Shown here: piece by piece, positions 18,479 through 26,817 of the stretch
Position numbering within the stretch: the stretch's first letter is position 1
How the letters are laid out: each line of letters opens with the position of its first letter
Origin: Halobacillus amylolyticus
GTDB taxonomy: Bacteria; Bacillota; Bacilli; Bacillales; Halobacillaceae
Assembly: GCF_022921115.1 (NCBI RefSeq)
Contig: NZ_CP095075.1
Span: forward strand, 1,626,001 to 1,690,000
Length of the DNA: 64,000 bases
Direction of reading: 5' to 3'
The notes under the pieces: generated by a model
Database searches by the model: none
Seen by the model: the letters and a program-made list of their open reading frames with translations, nothing else
What the model was told of the DNA's origin: nothing
Made by a program: the position numbers and the translations under genes

Positions 18479-18676
18479 ATGGGTTTTTACGGTAATGGAT
18501 TTGGCGGATACGGTGGCTATGGCAATAACGTAGGAGGATTAGGCGGTGGTTTTGGTGCTCCTTGGTGTCCAAAGCCTGTAGTTAAACCGGCTGTTGCACC
18601 TCGTGGTAATGGATTTGCGCTAATTGTCGTACTATTCATATTACTAATTATCATCGGTGGGGCTGCATGCGCATAA
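18479..18676 (+). CDS. YjcZ-family sporulation protein with Gly/Tyr-rich N terminus (65 aa)
   Basis: A 65-residue protein. The start at 18479 is chosen because AAAGGAGG at 18464-18471 is seven bases upstream, although in-frame codons exist further up. The N-terminal 30 residues are Gly/Tyr/Phe-rich (GNGFGGYGGYGNN). APWCPKPVVKPAVAPRG follows, then the YjcZ hydrophobic helix FALIVVLFILLIIIGGAACA. The C-terminal helix is nearly the same in the paralogues at 21082, 24330 and 31050. The N-terminal extension, with Cys in WCPKP, is shared only with the 21082 gene. Spore-layer membrane attachment is a family-based inference. Confidence 0.85.
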   Translation: MGFYGNGFGGYGGYGNNVGGLGGGFGAPWCPKPVVKPAVAPRGNGFALIVVLFILLIIIGGAACA

Positions 18677-18742
18677 TCGTTTTTAATCTTGAAAACCGAA
18701 CACCTTAACATCGAAACTGACAATAAGGTCGGGTAATATATG

Positions 18743-18780
18743 AAAATGAGGATCCATTACAAGGATCCTCATTTTTTATT
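18743..18780 (+). terminator. Intrinsic terminator of the 65-aa YjcZ-type gene
   Basis: AAAATGAGGATCC and GGATCCTCATTTT form a perfect 13-bp stem around a seven-base loop, ending in TTTTTTATT. Confidence 0.9.
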
Positions 18781-18781
18781 T

Positions 18782-19146
18782 AGGCTGTTTGAATCAATTT
18801 CATAATTTAGGTCCCATGTGCCCCATTGGATTCAAGACGTAAGAAAGAAAGCACCTCCCCAAGTTTAGTCAAGTTTTTGAAATCATTGTTATTAGGTGAA
18901 GGGTAGTAATCTGGAAGACTCAGTCTCGAGATATGTTTCCGTTGCCTTGGATGAAGAGGGAGGTCCGGGAAATCAGTCGCTTTCCGTGAGCATGCGCTGA
19001 GCCTCCTGACTCCGTCCCCGAGGTTTCACCTGTCATGTTCATCCCACAGGAGATTCCTATGGAAAAGACGGGCCAGTCGAGAGCGAGCATATTTCCCTCT
19101 GCAATCCTCATATACAAAAAAACAACAATCTTTACTAAAAGAGCCT
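18782..19146. repeat. Dispersed intergenic foldback element, long copy
   Basis: It starts AGGCTGTTT at 18782 and ends AACAACAATCTTTACTAAAA followed by GAGCCT at 19146. These ends match those of the shorter element at 40829-40979, and the terminal AGGCTnTTT/AAAAnAGCCT motifs are inverted. The middle holds GGAAAAGACGGGCCAGTCGA, also found near 17107. No protein is encoded. It looks like a non-autonomous or structured-RNA repeat. Confidence 0.55.
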
Positions 19147-19409
19147 TTATTTAGAACATTTGTTTAAGCTTTATTGCAAAGTGCATTAAGTTCGCATCCT
19201 TACCCATTCTACCCGGATGATTGACAAAAGGTCTAATCCGATCTAAAAATATCTGATCACATCTTTTATTTGGACCAAATTGGAGATCTGTCAATATAGT
19301 GGACATTCATAGACCGGTATTTGAACCATTCTTTTTCTTCCGCGCGTCCTCTTTCGAGACGCTTGGATGCCTCCGCCTAAAGGAAAGAATCAAAAACCAA
19401 TTCATTCCT

Positions 19410-20321
19410 TTAGGCAGAGGACATTTGGTTCTTTTTGAGCTTTTTATCATGGTTCATTTTATAGCTCTTTTCTTTTTCTAACGGAGTTAAATAGTCCAAT
19501 GTAGAATGGATTCGTTTTTGGTTATAAAAATTGATGTAAAACTGAATGGCTAGTTTGGCTTCTGCTTTTGTCTCATAAACATGTTTGTACAGGTATTCTT
19601 TTTTCAGAGAGGCAAAGAAACTCTCTGCACATGCATTGTCGTAGGGGTTTCCCTTCCGACTCATACTTATGGTCGCTCCTGCCTCCTTAAGTGTATCTAA
19701 ATAAGCCTTAGAACAGTACTGAGAGCCACGATCTGAATGGTGAATCCAACCCGACTTAGGGTTACGAATGGCCAAAGCCTTTTCTAAAGCTTTTAAGCAC
19801 AGGGTGTGATCCATATGATCGTCTAACTGATAACTTATGATCCGTCGGGAAGCAAGATCAATAACAGGATTCAGATATAAAAAGCCTTCTCCTGTGTGAA
19901 TATAAGTAATATCAGTAGCCCAAACCTGGTCTGGGGCCTCTGGAAGAAAGTCACGGTTTAAATGGTTTGAGTGAATGGTTTCATCGTGATCAGAGTCTGT
20001 CGTATTGATGAACTTTTTAGGTGGTGTGGCATAAAGGTCCAGTTCTCTCATTCGATTCGTCACTTTCTTTTGAGAAACCTCCACCTGATCCACTTCTCGA
20101 AGCATAAAGTGGATGCGAGGGCTGCCGTAACACCCATAATTATCATGATAATGGAAGAGGATCCGTTCATCGATATAACGGTTCCAAGCCTCTCTTTCCG
20201 TTTCTTCTCTGTCCAGACGATTCAAATAATCATAATAACCAGATTTAGACACACCAAGAACTTGGCACATCCTCGAAATGGTGTGTTCGTGTCGGTGTTC
20301 ATGAATGAACTTGAACTTCAC
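19410..20321 (-). CDS. IS3-family transposase OrfB (DDE integrase domain), copy 1
   Basis: A 303-residue catalytic part of the transposase. The N-terminal HTH_21-like region (MCQVLGVSKSGYYDYLNR) precedes an rve integrase core. The DDE residues are visible as D in VWATDITYIHTGEG, D in IHHSDRGSQYCS and E in NACAESFFASLKKEYL. It is normally made as an OrfAB fusion by -1 frameshifting inside orfA; the orfB frame can also be entered at a GTG that overlaps the orfA stop. It is intact, and the element looks capable of transposition. Confidence 0.93.
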   Translation of the reverse strand: MKFKFIHEHRHEHTISRMCQVLGVSKSGYYDYLNRLDREETEREAWNRYIDERILFHYHDNYGCYGSPRIHFMLREVDQVEVSQKKVTNRMRELDLYATPPKKFINTTDSDHDETIHSNHLNRDFLPEAPDQVWATDITYIHTGEGFLYLNPVIDLASRRIISYQLDDHMDHTLCLKALEKALAIRNPKSGWIHHSDRGSQYCSKAYLDTLKEAGATISMSRKGNPYDNACAESFFASLKKEYLYKHVYETKAEAKLAIQFYINFYNQKRIHSTLDYLTPLEKEKSYKMNHDKKLKKNQMSSA

Positions 20322-20686
20322 TACTTTTCCTGATTGAAGATGTGCATGGCCTTTTTTAAAATGTCGACTTCCTCCTGGAGCTCTACGTTACTTTTTTTCT
20401 CTTTTTCATACATTTCCTTGTACTCAGAGGCGGTCAACAGTTGATTCTGTGCTTCTTTTTCTTCCTTCTTTTTTTGGTCACGATACTCCGTCTTCCATCT
20501 TTTAAGGTTACCGTAGGGAATATCGAGTTTCTGACTAAGGTCCGTCATTTTGTGTCCGTCCAATTCCATTAACTTCACAACATAAAGCTTAAACTCAGGG
20601 TCATAATTTCTGTACTTTTGGGTCAATGTGAACACGTCCTTTAATGCTTTGTGATGATTAAAACATGGTTCAATACTTGTGTCCAC
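20321..20686 (-). CDS. IS3-family transposase OrfA (HTH, leucine zipper), copy 1
   Basis: Up to 121 residues, read from a GTG in the terminal repeat; the true start may be a later TTG or GTG before LTQKYRNYDPEFK. It carries a Tnp_IS3-type helix-turn-helix (KLMELDGHKMTDLSQKLDIP) and a C-terminal coiled coil. The A AAA AAG slippery heptamer lies in frame near the end, as in copy 2. This gene supplies the DNA-binding part of the OrfAB transposase and, alone, usually acts as a regulator. Confidence 0.9.
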   Translation of the reverse strand: MDTSIEPCFNHHKALKDVFTLTQKYRNYDPEFKLYVVKLMELDGHKMTDLSQKLDIPYGNLKRWKTEYRDQKKKEEKEAQNQLLTASEYKEMYEKEKKSNVELQEEVDILKKAMHIFNQEK

Positions 20687-20707
20687 TTTTTATACTAACT
20701 CTAAAAT

Positions 20708-21081
20708 CGACGGTAACAAAGGTCATGTTCCATGCAAATTGCATCCAGTTGATTTATAGGAGCACCCGGCCCATTGCACCCAGGTCCTCAGTATCGATAA
20801 TCACGAAAACAAGCCATATAATTACTCCTTTTGCAATAATTTTTCTATCATTCTATGTATCGCTGGAATAAAGTGTTTAATATATATGACCACAATCCAA
20901 AAAATGTCGACAAAGTGTTCACGTTTAGACAAGGCTTCAGCAACAAAAATGCGGATGTTCCAAAAACTTAGGAGCGATACAAGTAAGGATCGTGAAGGTT
21001 AGGAACTAGGGTCATACGCACAGACAGGATAAAGTCGACTAACACAGGTTAAATAAGGAAGTCGAAGGGAGGAAAAATAAT
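20708..21081. other. Intergenic stretch without a recognisable gene
   Basis: AT-rich DNA between the IS copy and the next YjcZ-type gene. I see no terminator, repeat or open frame with a ribosome site until AGGGAGG at 21067-21073, just before the ATG at 21082. Confidence 0.5.
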
Positions 21082-21240
21082 ATGGGATACGGTGGTTATG
21101 GCTACGGCGGCGGATTTGGTCCCCCGTGGTGCCCAAAACCTGTTGTTGCCCCTAAGGTAGCACCTCGTAGTAATGGATTTGCTTTATTAGTTGTCCTATT
21201 CATTCTACTAATAATTGTGGGTGCAGCTGCATGTGCATAG
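21082..21240 (+). CDS. YjcZ-family sporulation protein with Gly/Tyr-rich N terminus (52 aa)
   Basis: A 52-residue paralogue of the 18479 gene. It starts MGYGGYGYGGGFGPPWCPKP, continues VVAPKVAPRSNG, then has the hydrophobic helix FALLVVLFILLIIVGAAACA. AAGGGAGG lies eight bases upstream of the ATG. The shared WCPKPVV and C-terminal CA with 18479 show duplication of a two-cysteine version of the family. Membrane insertion with the Gly/Tyr tail outside is likely. The function within the spore is unknown. Confidence 0.85.
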   Translation: MGYGGYGYGGGFGPPWCPKPVVAPKVAPRSNGFALLVVLFILLIIVGAAACA

Positions 21241-21481
21241 TTTTTTTAAATCTTTACCAAGACTGGATTCATTAGCATCAAAGGAAACGATTAATGTGGA
21301 GAGGGAACCGCGTAATCCTCAGGTGACTTGGTAACCGAACCAAAAGTAATTTTTTAAAATCAAATATCACCTTTGGAATCTTTTATTCCATGGGACGAGT
21401 CCTAATCGTACCCTTATGTAACATTTAGCCCCCCCTCACATAGGTTAGGTGTGTGGTCAAAATTCTGTGTGGTGGTGGAGT

Positions 21482-22186
21482 ATGATGAACAACCCCTATC
21501 TTGATTTGTTAGCTTATTTTGGAATCGGCGGGGCCCATCCGGGTGGGATTCAATTAACGAAGGATTTATTGAGTAATGAAAAGATCCTACCTAACCATTA
21601 TGTGTTGGATATTGGTTGTGGAACAGGACAAACAGCTGAATTCTTAACCCAAACGTACGTCTGTAGAGTTACAGCCGTAGATAATCATCCCATTATTATT
21701 GAAAAAGCGAAAAAAAGGCTGGAAAACCGAACGGAGCTTGCGGATGTAGTGAAGGGAAATGCCCAGAATCTACCGTTTAGTGAAAACTCGTTCGACCTTG
21801 TCCTATCGGAATCCGTCGTTACATTTACCGATATTGACAAGACGTTATCGGAATTATTTAGAGTACTTAAACGTAATGGACACTTGATTATGATAGAAAT
21901 GACAGCTGAAAGTCCTCTTTCAAAGTCATTACACAAAGAGGTCTGCAACCTGTATGGCATAACGGACGTTTTATCCGAGAAAGAATGGACAGAAAAGCTT
22001 CGGAAGGCTGGGTTTACCCATGTTGAAGTCATCAGTACACCGTCTGAACTAACCCAGACAGAAATTACGGATATCGCTCTCTCTGAAAATATAGGCGAGG
22101 AACTATATGACCTCTGGGATGAACACACTTCATTACTAGAGCAATCTAATATTCCCCTCGGATACCGGGTATTCCGCTGTAATTGA
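21482..22186 (+). CDS. Class I SAM-dependent methyltransferase
   Basis: A protein of about 234 residues with a Rossmann methyltransferase fold. Motif I is VLDIGCGTGQTAEFL near residue 45, the acidic loop AVDNHP ends strand 2, and motif IV-like FDLVLSESVVTF is near residue 115. It is a Methyltransf_11 type. The start at 21482 (ATGATG) is preferred because GGTGGAG lies just upstream and the protein then begins MMNNPYLDLLAYFGIGG; an upstream GTG at 21449 is possible but adds no conserved sequence. The methyl acceptor is unknown. Confidence 0.88.
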   Translation: MMNNPYLDLLAYFGIGGAHPGGIQLTKDLLSNEKILPNHYVLDIGCGTGQTAEFLTQTYVCRVTAVDNHPIIIEKAKKRLENRTELADVVKGNAQNLPFSENSFDLVLSESVVTFTDIDKTLSELFRVLKRNGHLIMIEMTAESPLSKSLHKEVCNLYGITDVLSEKEWTEKLRKAGFTHVEVISTPSELTQTEITDIALSENIGEELYDLWDEHTSLLEQSNIPLGYRVFRCN

Positions 22187-22226
22187 AACAGCTCCTGACC
22201 GATTCACCCTTTGGTCAGGAGCTGTT
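22187..22226 (+). terminator. Intrinsic terminator of the methyltransferase gene
   Basis: AACAGCTCCTGACC and GGTCAGGAGCTGTT form a perfect 14-bp stem followed by TTTTT. Confidence 0.92.
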
Positions 22227-22245
22227 TTTTGATCCATTAAAAACA

Positions 22246-23085
22246 TTACTTATATGGGAAGTTAGATCCTGCTATCAATTTTTCAGAAGACATTGTCAGC
22301 ATATCCCTACTGTTGAAACACTCCTTACGCTTAATGAACGAATCAATAATTTGAAACCCTATATTATATCCAATCCATTTCGGAAGCTGTGCATTCCCCT
22401 TACCATATAAAAGGATTTGATGTTTATCGTTCCCTTTAGTATTTAAGATGGGAACAAATTGCTTTTCCCAGATGTTCCGGGCTTCTCCATACGTATATAT
22501 TCTTGTCCAAGGGGCTAACCACTTTTTGCCGTACAATTCTTGAACGGCGCATTCCCCAAGCCCTTCCATAACCAAAGAGTCTTTTAGATAAAGATCTTCT
22601 GCCTCCACGTTTAGAAAGCTTAATCGACAGGCATGGTTATATTCATGAGCTAAAAGGGCTTTTATCTCTTCGCTTACTACATGAGGAGATAAAAATAAAA
22701 ATAACGCTTCCTTGAATGCAACACCATTTTTGTGGGGCAATCCTTCATTGAATGGAAGATGCGCATATTTTATAGGGAATATAAAAATTGGAAGATCAGG
22801 TCCCTCCCATTCTTCTTTCAAGTGATTGAATTCTTTTTCTACGATCTCCCACATATTTAATTCTTCCATTTTATGAAGTGTAGGTGTAATATCATTCCAT
22901 TCCTCGGGCTCAAACAATCCATATTTCAACAACAAGTAGTGTAACTCCTCAATGTTCATCATGGGAAATAAATCCTTAAACGGGTTGCATAAAATCTCGC
23001 AATGCCCAACATAATCCCCCTTTGAGGGGCCTTTACATTTTTCGACGTATTGACGCAGCCACGGTTGAGTTTCAATTAGCGGCAA
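22246..23085 (-). CDS. YjaZ-like DUF2268 putative zinc protease
   Basis: A 279-residue protein of the DUF2268 group. The zinc-protease motif HEYNH is at residues 147-151, and a downstream glutamate in DSLVMEGLGECAV is a candidate third ligand, as in gluzincins. No signal peptide is visible, so it should be cytoplasmic. It converges on the methyltransferase. GGGGGAGGTG upstream of the ATG on the minus strand supports the start. The natural substrate of this family is not known to me. Confidence 0.82.
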   Translation of the reverse strand: MPLIETQPWLRQYVEKCKGPSKGDYVGHCEILCNPFKDLFPMMNIEELHYLLLKYGLFEPEEWNDITPTLHKMEELNMWEIVEKEFNHLKEEWEGPDLPIFIFPIKYAHLPFNEGLPHKNGVAFKEALFLFLSPHVVSEEIKALLAHEYNHACRLSFLNVEAEDLYLKDSLVMEGLGECAVQELYGKKWLAPWTRIYTYGEARNIWEKQFVPILNTKGNDKHQILLYGKGNAQLPKWIGYNIGFQIIDSFIKRKECFNSRDMLTMSSEKLIAGSNFPYK

Positions 23086-23279
23086 GACACCTCCCCCTTT
23101 ACTTGCATGTTTTCTTCATGTATATGCATAGTCAATCTGATTAGGAAGCGAATTAAACATTCTATGGGTCATTGTACGAATGATCTCAAAACTACGCAAA
23201 GGTCCATGCAATCCAGAATTAGTTTCATATTCTAATAATGCATACTTTTTATGTGAATCTGACGAAAAGGAGTGTACGT

Positions 23280-23567
23280 ATGTCTTGCTCGCATATCTAT
23301 AATCTCTGCTGCAGGTACGAAGGTAGAAAAGTAAGAATAGCAGGTCATGATGGAAGAAACCATGTAGGCCATATCACAAGAGTCGATAGAGACAGAGTCT
23401 GGCTTCGTCCTGAAGGAAACTGGGGTGCTTTTGGATACGGGGCCTTTGGTGGCTATGGCGGTTATGGCTATGGCGGCTATGGTTACGGTGGTTATGGCGG
23501 CTACGGCTACCCTATAGCTCTAGGTGCCATTGCTGGGATCGCTTTAGCCTCGGCTTTTTTCTGGTAG
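23280..23567 (+). CDS. Small Gly/Tyr-repeat protein, probable spore-associated (95 aa)
   Basis: A 95-residue protein starting MSCSHIYNLCCRYEGRKVRI; AAAAGGAG lies eight bases before this ATG. The first 50 residues resemble a small beta-barrel (VRIAGHDGRNHVGHITRVD). A run of GGYGGYGYGG-type repeats follows, then a hydrophobic C-terminal helix (IALGAIAGIALASAFFW). The protein at 23713-24084 on the opposite strand has the same architecture. No defined family is recognised. An exported or spore-surface role is inferred from composition and from the neighbouring YjcZ genes. Confidence 0.75.
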   Translation: MSCSHIYNLCCRYEGRKVRIAGHDGRNHVGHITRVDRDRVWLRPEGNWGAFGYGAFGGYGGYGYGGYGYGGYGGYGYPIALGAIAGIALASAFFW

Positions 23568-23593
23568 TAGGCTGATTATGTTATAAGGAAATT

Positions 23594-23623
23594 GAGGTTC
23601 CCTAAGTTAAGGGAACCTCTTTA
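23594..23623 (+). terminator. Intrinsic terminator of the 95-aa Gly/Tyr protein gene
   Basis: GAGGTTCCC and GGGAACCTC pair around an eight-base loop and are followed by TTTATT. Confidence 0.8.
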
Positions 23624-23712
23624 TTGTTGCCAGATAAATCCCCTCTTATAGGGGTGTGCCTCGAATTGAACTTTCCTCTACCCACACATTATCGTTTTTT
23701 GTAAGAAATCTT

Positions 23713-24084
23713 TTAAAACCCTGCTGATAATCCCGCAATGGCAGTCAGCGGCAGAAGAAAGCTTCCAATGCCACCATATCCATAGCCTCCTCCATAACCC
23801 CCGTATCCATAACCTGGGCCGTAGCCTGGACCATAGCCTCCGCCGTATCCGTAGCCCCACTGTCTGGAACTATTACCCGGGCGCTGGCTGGCTAACGTTA
23901 CATGGACGTTCTCTACATCTACATGATCAATGTAAACGTTAAAAGAATCACCGCTGAAGGTTTTCATATGCACCTTTTGATTTTTGTGTTTTTGACAAAG
24001 TTTATACATCTGCTCAACATGTTTTTGATTATTGGGCATGTTACCCATATGACTTGCGTTCATTCCATGATGCATCTTTTCCAT
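23713..24084 (-). CDS. Gly/Tyr-repeat protein with His/Met-rich N terminus (123 aa)
   Basis: A 123-residue protein with three zones: a His/Met/Asn-rich head (HHGMNASHMGNMPNNQKH) that could bind metal, a small domain with alternating hydrophobic residues (VHMKTFSGDSFNVYIDHVDV), and a Gly/Tyr repeat tail ending in a hydrophobic segment (FLLPLTAIAGLSAGF). The layout parallels the 95-residue protein encoded at 23280, in convergent orientation, so the two are likely paralogues. GGGGGGAATGG upstream supports the start. The function is unknown; a spore-coat or envelope role is a guess. Confidence 0.72.
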   Translation of the reverse strand: MEKMHHGMNASHMGNMPNNQKHVEQMYKLCQKHKNQKVHMKTFSGDSFNVYIDHVDVENVHVTLASQRPGNSSRQWGYGYGGGYGPGYGPGYGYGGYGGGYGYGGIGSFLLPLTAIAGLSAGF

Positions 24085-24329
24085 TCCCCCCGTAGTCTGA
24101 TATCGTTTTTAACAAGCATTCTTTCACAGGTTATTCGTTTACAGGGCACGTGTGTAGGTTACAAGCGAAAAGGGGCAAATGCCCTATATTTGAGTTTTTT
24201 GTTTCACGATATCTATAGGTATCGAGTTTGTTTGTATGTCTATGCAAAAGCCTATTTTTATAAAAGTGGTGTATTGTACCTTCCGATAGACGATGTTTTA
24301 AATAGGATAACTGAAAAGGGGGTGTAATA

Positions 24330-24440
24330 ATGAGTGGATATGCTGGTGGAGGATTCGCTTTGATTGTTGTCCTCTTCATCCTACTAATTATCGTTGGAGC
24401 CGGTGGTTTCGGCGGCGGCTTCGGTGGATATGGTTATTAG
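24330..24440 (+). CDS. YjcZ-family sporulation microprotein (36 aa), duplicate A
   Basis: A 36-residue protein: MSGYAGGG, then the helix FALIVVLFILLIIVGAGG, then FGGGFGGYGY. AAGGGGGTG at 24317-24324 is the ribosome site. The protein is identical to that at 31050, and the DNA around both starts is nearly the same, so this is a recent duplication. A terminator follows at 24491. As a single-pass membrane peptide of the YjcZ group it is probably made during sporulation. Confidence 0.87.
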   Translation: MSGYAGGGFALIVVLFILLIIVGAGGFGGGFGGYGY

Positions 24441-24490
24441 GTTTGAGTAGAAAAAGTTATTAAGATGACCCCTTAGGTCAAAGTACGTGC

Positions 24491-24534
24491 AAAAGCTGCA
24501 TATTTCCTTGAGAGAGGGTATGCAGCTTTTTCCT
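24491..24534 (+). terminator. Intrinsic terminator of YjcZ duplicate A
   Basis: AAAAGCTGCATA and TATGCAGCTTTT pair over 12 bp around a 16-base loop, with TTCCTTTT after. Confidence 0.85.
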
Positions 24535-24543
24535 TTTCATCGT

Positions 24544-25132
24544 TTATTTACATGAAGACTTGTTGTAATTCTGCGGCTTACCGTCAAAATTATGTGAGGA
24601 CTTTAATGCTAACACAATCGCTCTAATGCCATTTCCACATAAAATGTAGTAACCAAACGAATAGATATACGTCCATTTGATATAAAGTACAAGCTCTGCC
24701 CAGACTGAAAAAGGTTCACCCATAAAGGCAAAAACATCAGCCATCAAGACTAAAGCCATACTATACGATTCCCAAGTATGAATATTGATATAACAACATA
24801 AAGGCAACTGGAATCATAGATACATCGAAAGCAAATGCCCTAGGAAAACCAGGGATTAATTCGGTAGGATACACCCAAAACTCCACTTCAGTAACGAAAA
24901 TATCCAGTAATGTAGTGATAATAATGGCCAACAAACCAATTAATACGATTTCAAGGATTCTAGTCCTATCAATAAGTTTCGTCCATATGATCCAAGGCAT
25001 GATTAAAAAAGCAACAAGCAACCACCAATTCCATGTGAAAAGTTCATATTCAATCCACTTTTCTTTATCAATCCTTAAGGTCTTTTGCTCTAATTCATGG
25101 ATTCTCCAAAGAATTATAAATTTATCATTCAT
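24544..25132 (-). pseudogene. CBO0543-family membrane protein, frameshifted
   Basis: Two overlapping frames together encode one protein like the intact 188-residue gene at 26052. The first part, from 25132, has LFTWNWWLLVAFLIMPW and ends in FMLLYQYSYLGIV. The second frame continues with TWESYSMALVLMADVFAFMGEPFSVW..., matching the homologue's FIGEPLFVWAGYY. The frame changes near 24770-24800, and dropping one T in ACTTGG would restore it. Whether this is natural decay or a sequence error is open. A membrane protein with four to five helices would result. Confidence 0.75.
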
Positions 25133-25535
25133 GGGATATCATGTCACCTCTTTGCTTCCTGTTACTTTTCGCTTACCGAACGTTGTTTTATACAAATGGA
25201 GCAACTTTTTTATGCGATTGTTAGCAAAGATAATCTGCGATTCATTAGGCAGTTCGCTACAACACGGATCACCAACATGAACTATCTGATCACCCAATAT
25301 CCAGAAGTATTGAATAAAAAGATATGGAAATAATTGATGCTTACATAGCAAAATGAACAAGTATGGTTACCTGCTCAATCAGTTGCCTTTATTTTGTTAT
25401 CTCAGCGGAAGTGAGCAGAAACTGGCCTCCAACTATTAGAAATACACAAAGAGGAATTAGATGGATAATAAAGGTGTTACACGTATCCCGGAGACTCCTT
25501 ATGTCTAAACTAGTAAATAGATAGGAGAAATCATC
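25133..25535. other. Intergenic stretch, no convincing gene
   Basis: Open frames of 70-78 codons exist on both strands here (25139-25360 minus, 25097-25333 plus), but they start at weak codons without ribosome sites and resemble no family I know. AGGAG at 25524-25528 belongs to the downstream 25536 gene. Confidence 0.45.
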
Positions 25536-26006
25536 ATGAGAGGATATCAATCCCCCTGGGCCGCCTTACTTTGGTCATTTGCATTGCCAGGATTTGGGCA
25601 ACTATATAACCGTGATTATTTTATTGCTCTCGTATTAATAACACTGGAGCTTAGTGTGAACTTTTTATCCAATCTTAATTTGTCCCTTTTACATACGTTT
25701 CATGGGGATCTCGTACGTGCCCATGATGTGGTTAATTTCGAGCACGGACTGTTTTATCCATCTATATGGGGATTTTCGATGTGGCAGGCTTTTAACAAGG
25801 CCAAGAGAATGAATGGCGAACACTCTAAGGTTTACCTGACTGGATTGATATTTGGACTGGTAGCAGGAATGAATATTGGTCTATTTACACAGCCAATTCT
25901 TATCACGCCCGTATATAGCGGGCTTGCAATCGGAGCGGTTGGAGGCATGATCGGATATATTTCGGAAAAAGTAATCCTTCGCTATCGGCATAAAAAGTTA
26001 GGGTAG
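25536..26006 (+). CDS. Small polytopic membrane protein, TM2-like N terminus
   Basis: A 156-residue membrane protein. The N-terminal segment SPWAALLWSFALPGFGQLYN resembles the TM2/DUF5683 motif (hydrophobic stretch with PGxGQxY). Further hydrophobic segments lie at about residues 30-50, 105-122 and 124-142. ATAGGAGAAATC gives the ribosome site. It is 45 bases upstream of the CBO0543-type gene on the same strand and probably cotranscribed. The function is unknown; the Bacillus context (YjcZ genes, CBO0543 proteins) suggests sporulation, which is inference. Confidence 0.75.
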   Translation: MRGYQSPWAALLWSFALPGFGQLYNRDYFIALVLITLELSVNFLSNLNLSLLHTFHGDLVRAHDVVNFEHGLFYPSIWGFSMWQAFNKAKRMNGEHSKVYLTGLIFGLVAGMNIGLFTQPILITPVYSGLAIGAVGGMIGYISEKVILRYRHKKLG

Positions 26007-26051
26007 CTTGAGTCTTAATCATATAAAATGAACACAATAGGAGATTAGAGG

Positions 26052-26618
26052 GTGGGAAAAATTGAAAGTGTAGAAAACGGGGTTGAAACCTATGAACAGT
26101 TTCATCAGTTGCACGAACAATATGCCCAAATCTGGTTAGACGAAACCTTTCTGCATTGGGATTGGTGGGTTGCGATAATATTATCGGTCAGTACTTGGAG
26201 CTTTTGGTTCCTCTTTTATAGAAAAAAAGAGAGCACAGATCGTCTCCTTTATGCTGGTATTGCCGCCACTCTTATTTCACTCTGCTTTGATTACATAGGG
26301 ACTTCGCTGGGGCTCTGGTATTATTCTGGAAAATTAACCCCTTCTTTCCCTGCCTGGTTTCCATTCAATTTTTGTTTATTGCCAGTGACCATTATGTTTC
26401 TTATTCAGACAAAACCCCATATTGCTCCTTGGAAGAAAGGGATATTTTACGGCTTGGCAACTTCTTTTATCGGAGAACCTCTTTTCGTTTGGGCAGGTTA
26501 TTATGTAATGACGGGATGGGAATACATCTACTCCGTTCCTATATATACCCTTGTCTATCTTTTTTGCCACTGGTTGACCAGAAGAGAATCATTTGAAAGT
26601 CTCGATGCAGATAGCTAA
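26052..26618 (+). CDS. CBO0543-family membrane protein
   Basis: A 188-residue integral membrane protein with about five predicted helices; HWDWWVAIILSVSTWSFWFLF is the first long one. Family signatures are the tryptophan-rich first helix, LTPSFPAWFPFNFCLLPVT in the middle, and FIGEPLFVWAGYYVMTGWEY near the C terminus. It starts at a GTG with TAGGAGA seven bases upstream. The frameshifted relative at 24544-25132 aligns along its length. The family is common in spore-forming Firmicutes; its function is not known to me. Confidence 0.8.
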   Translation: MGKIESVENGVETYEQFHQLHEQYAQIWLDETFLHWDWWVAIILSVSTWSFWFLFYRKKESTDRLLYAGIAATLISLCFDYIGTSLGLWYYSGKLTPSFPAWFPFNFCLLPVTIMFLIQTKPHIAPWKKGIFYGLATSFIGEPLFVWAGYYVMTGWEYIYSVPIYTLVYLFCHWLTRRESFESLDADS

Positions 26619-26688
26619 TTCCTCCCGGTAAGTTTATTAGGGAAAACGGATTGAATAATATGGAAATGAAAAATAAAAGTTTCATTTT

Positions 26689-26730
26689 AACCCCCACGAA
26701 ATCATTTATTCGATTTTGCGGGGGTTTCCC
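26689..26730 (+). terminator. Intrinsic terminator after the CBO0543 gene
   Basis: AACCCCC plus GAAATC pair with GATTTTG plus GGGGGTT, with wobble and a small bulge, followed by TTTCCC. Confidence 0.65.
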
Positions 26731-26817
26731 TTGTAATATTGAATGTTGTAGGGGGTATAAGGAAATGGAGGAAGTATATTCCTTGATAGTTCAAACTGGT
26801 TAAGGGAGAGTATGTTT

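Larger units (their letters stand above)
18677..19276. other. Intergenic stretch with terminator and a dispersed repeat element
   Basis: No credible gene. It holds a terminator at 18743-18776 and a repeat element at 18782-19146, both listed separately. About 130 bases of AT-rich DNA then lead up to the target duplication of the IS copy. Confidence 0.6.
19281..20703 (-). mobile_element. IS3-family insertion sequence, copy 1 (1423 bp)
   Basis: A complete element on the minus strand, flanked by a 4-bp target duplication AAAT at 19277-19280 and 20704-20707. The ends TGGAGATCTGTCAATATAGT and, on the other side, TAGAGTTAGTATAAAAAG both run into AGTGGACA inward, giving imperfect terminal inverted repeats of about 25 bp. 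It carries orfA and orfB. It appears essentially identical to copy 2 at 50074-51496; one silent difference was noticed (T at 20678 against T at 50099 on the other strand). Its own intact duplication shows independent transposition. Confidence 0.93.

Noticed and set aside
25139..25360. Minus-strand 73-codon open frame as a small spore protein gene
   Set aside because: It starts at TTG with no ribosome site and no recognised family. The overlapping plus-strand frame is equally unconvincing.
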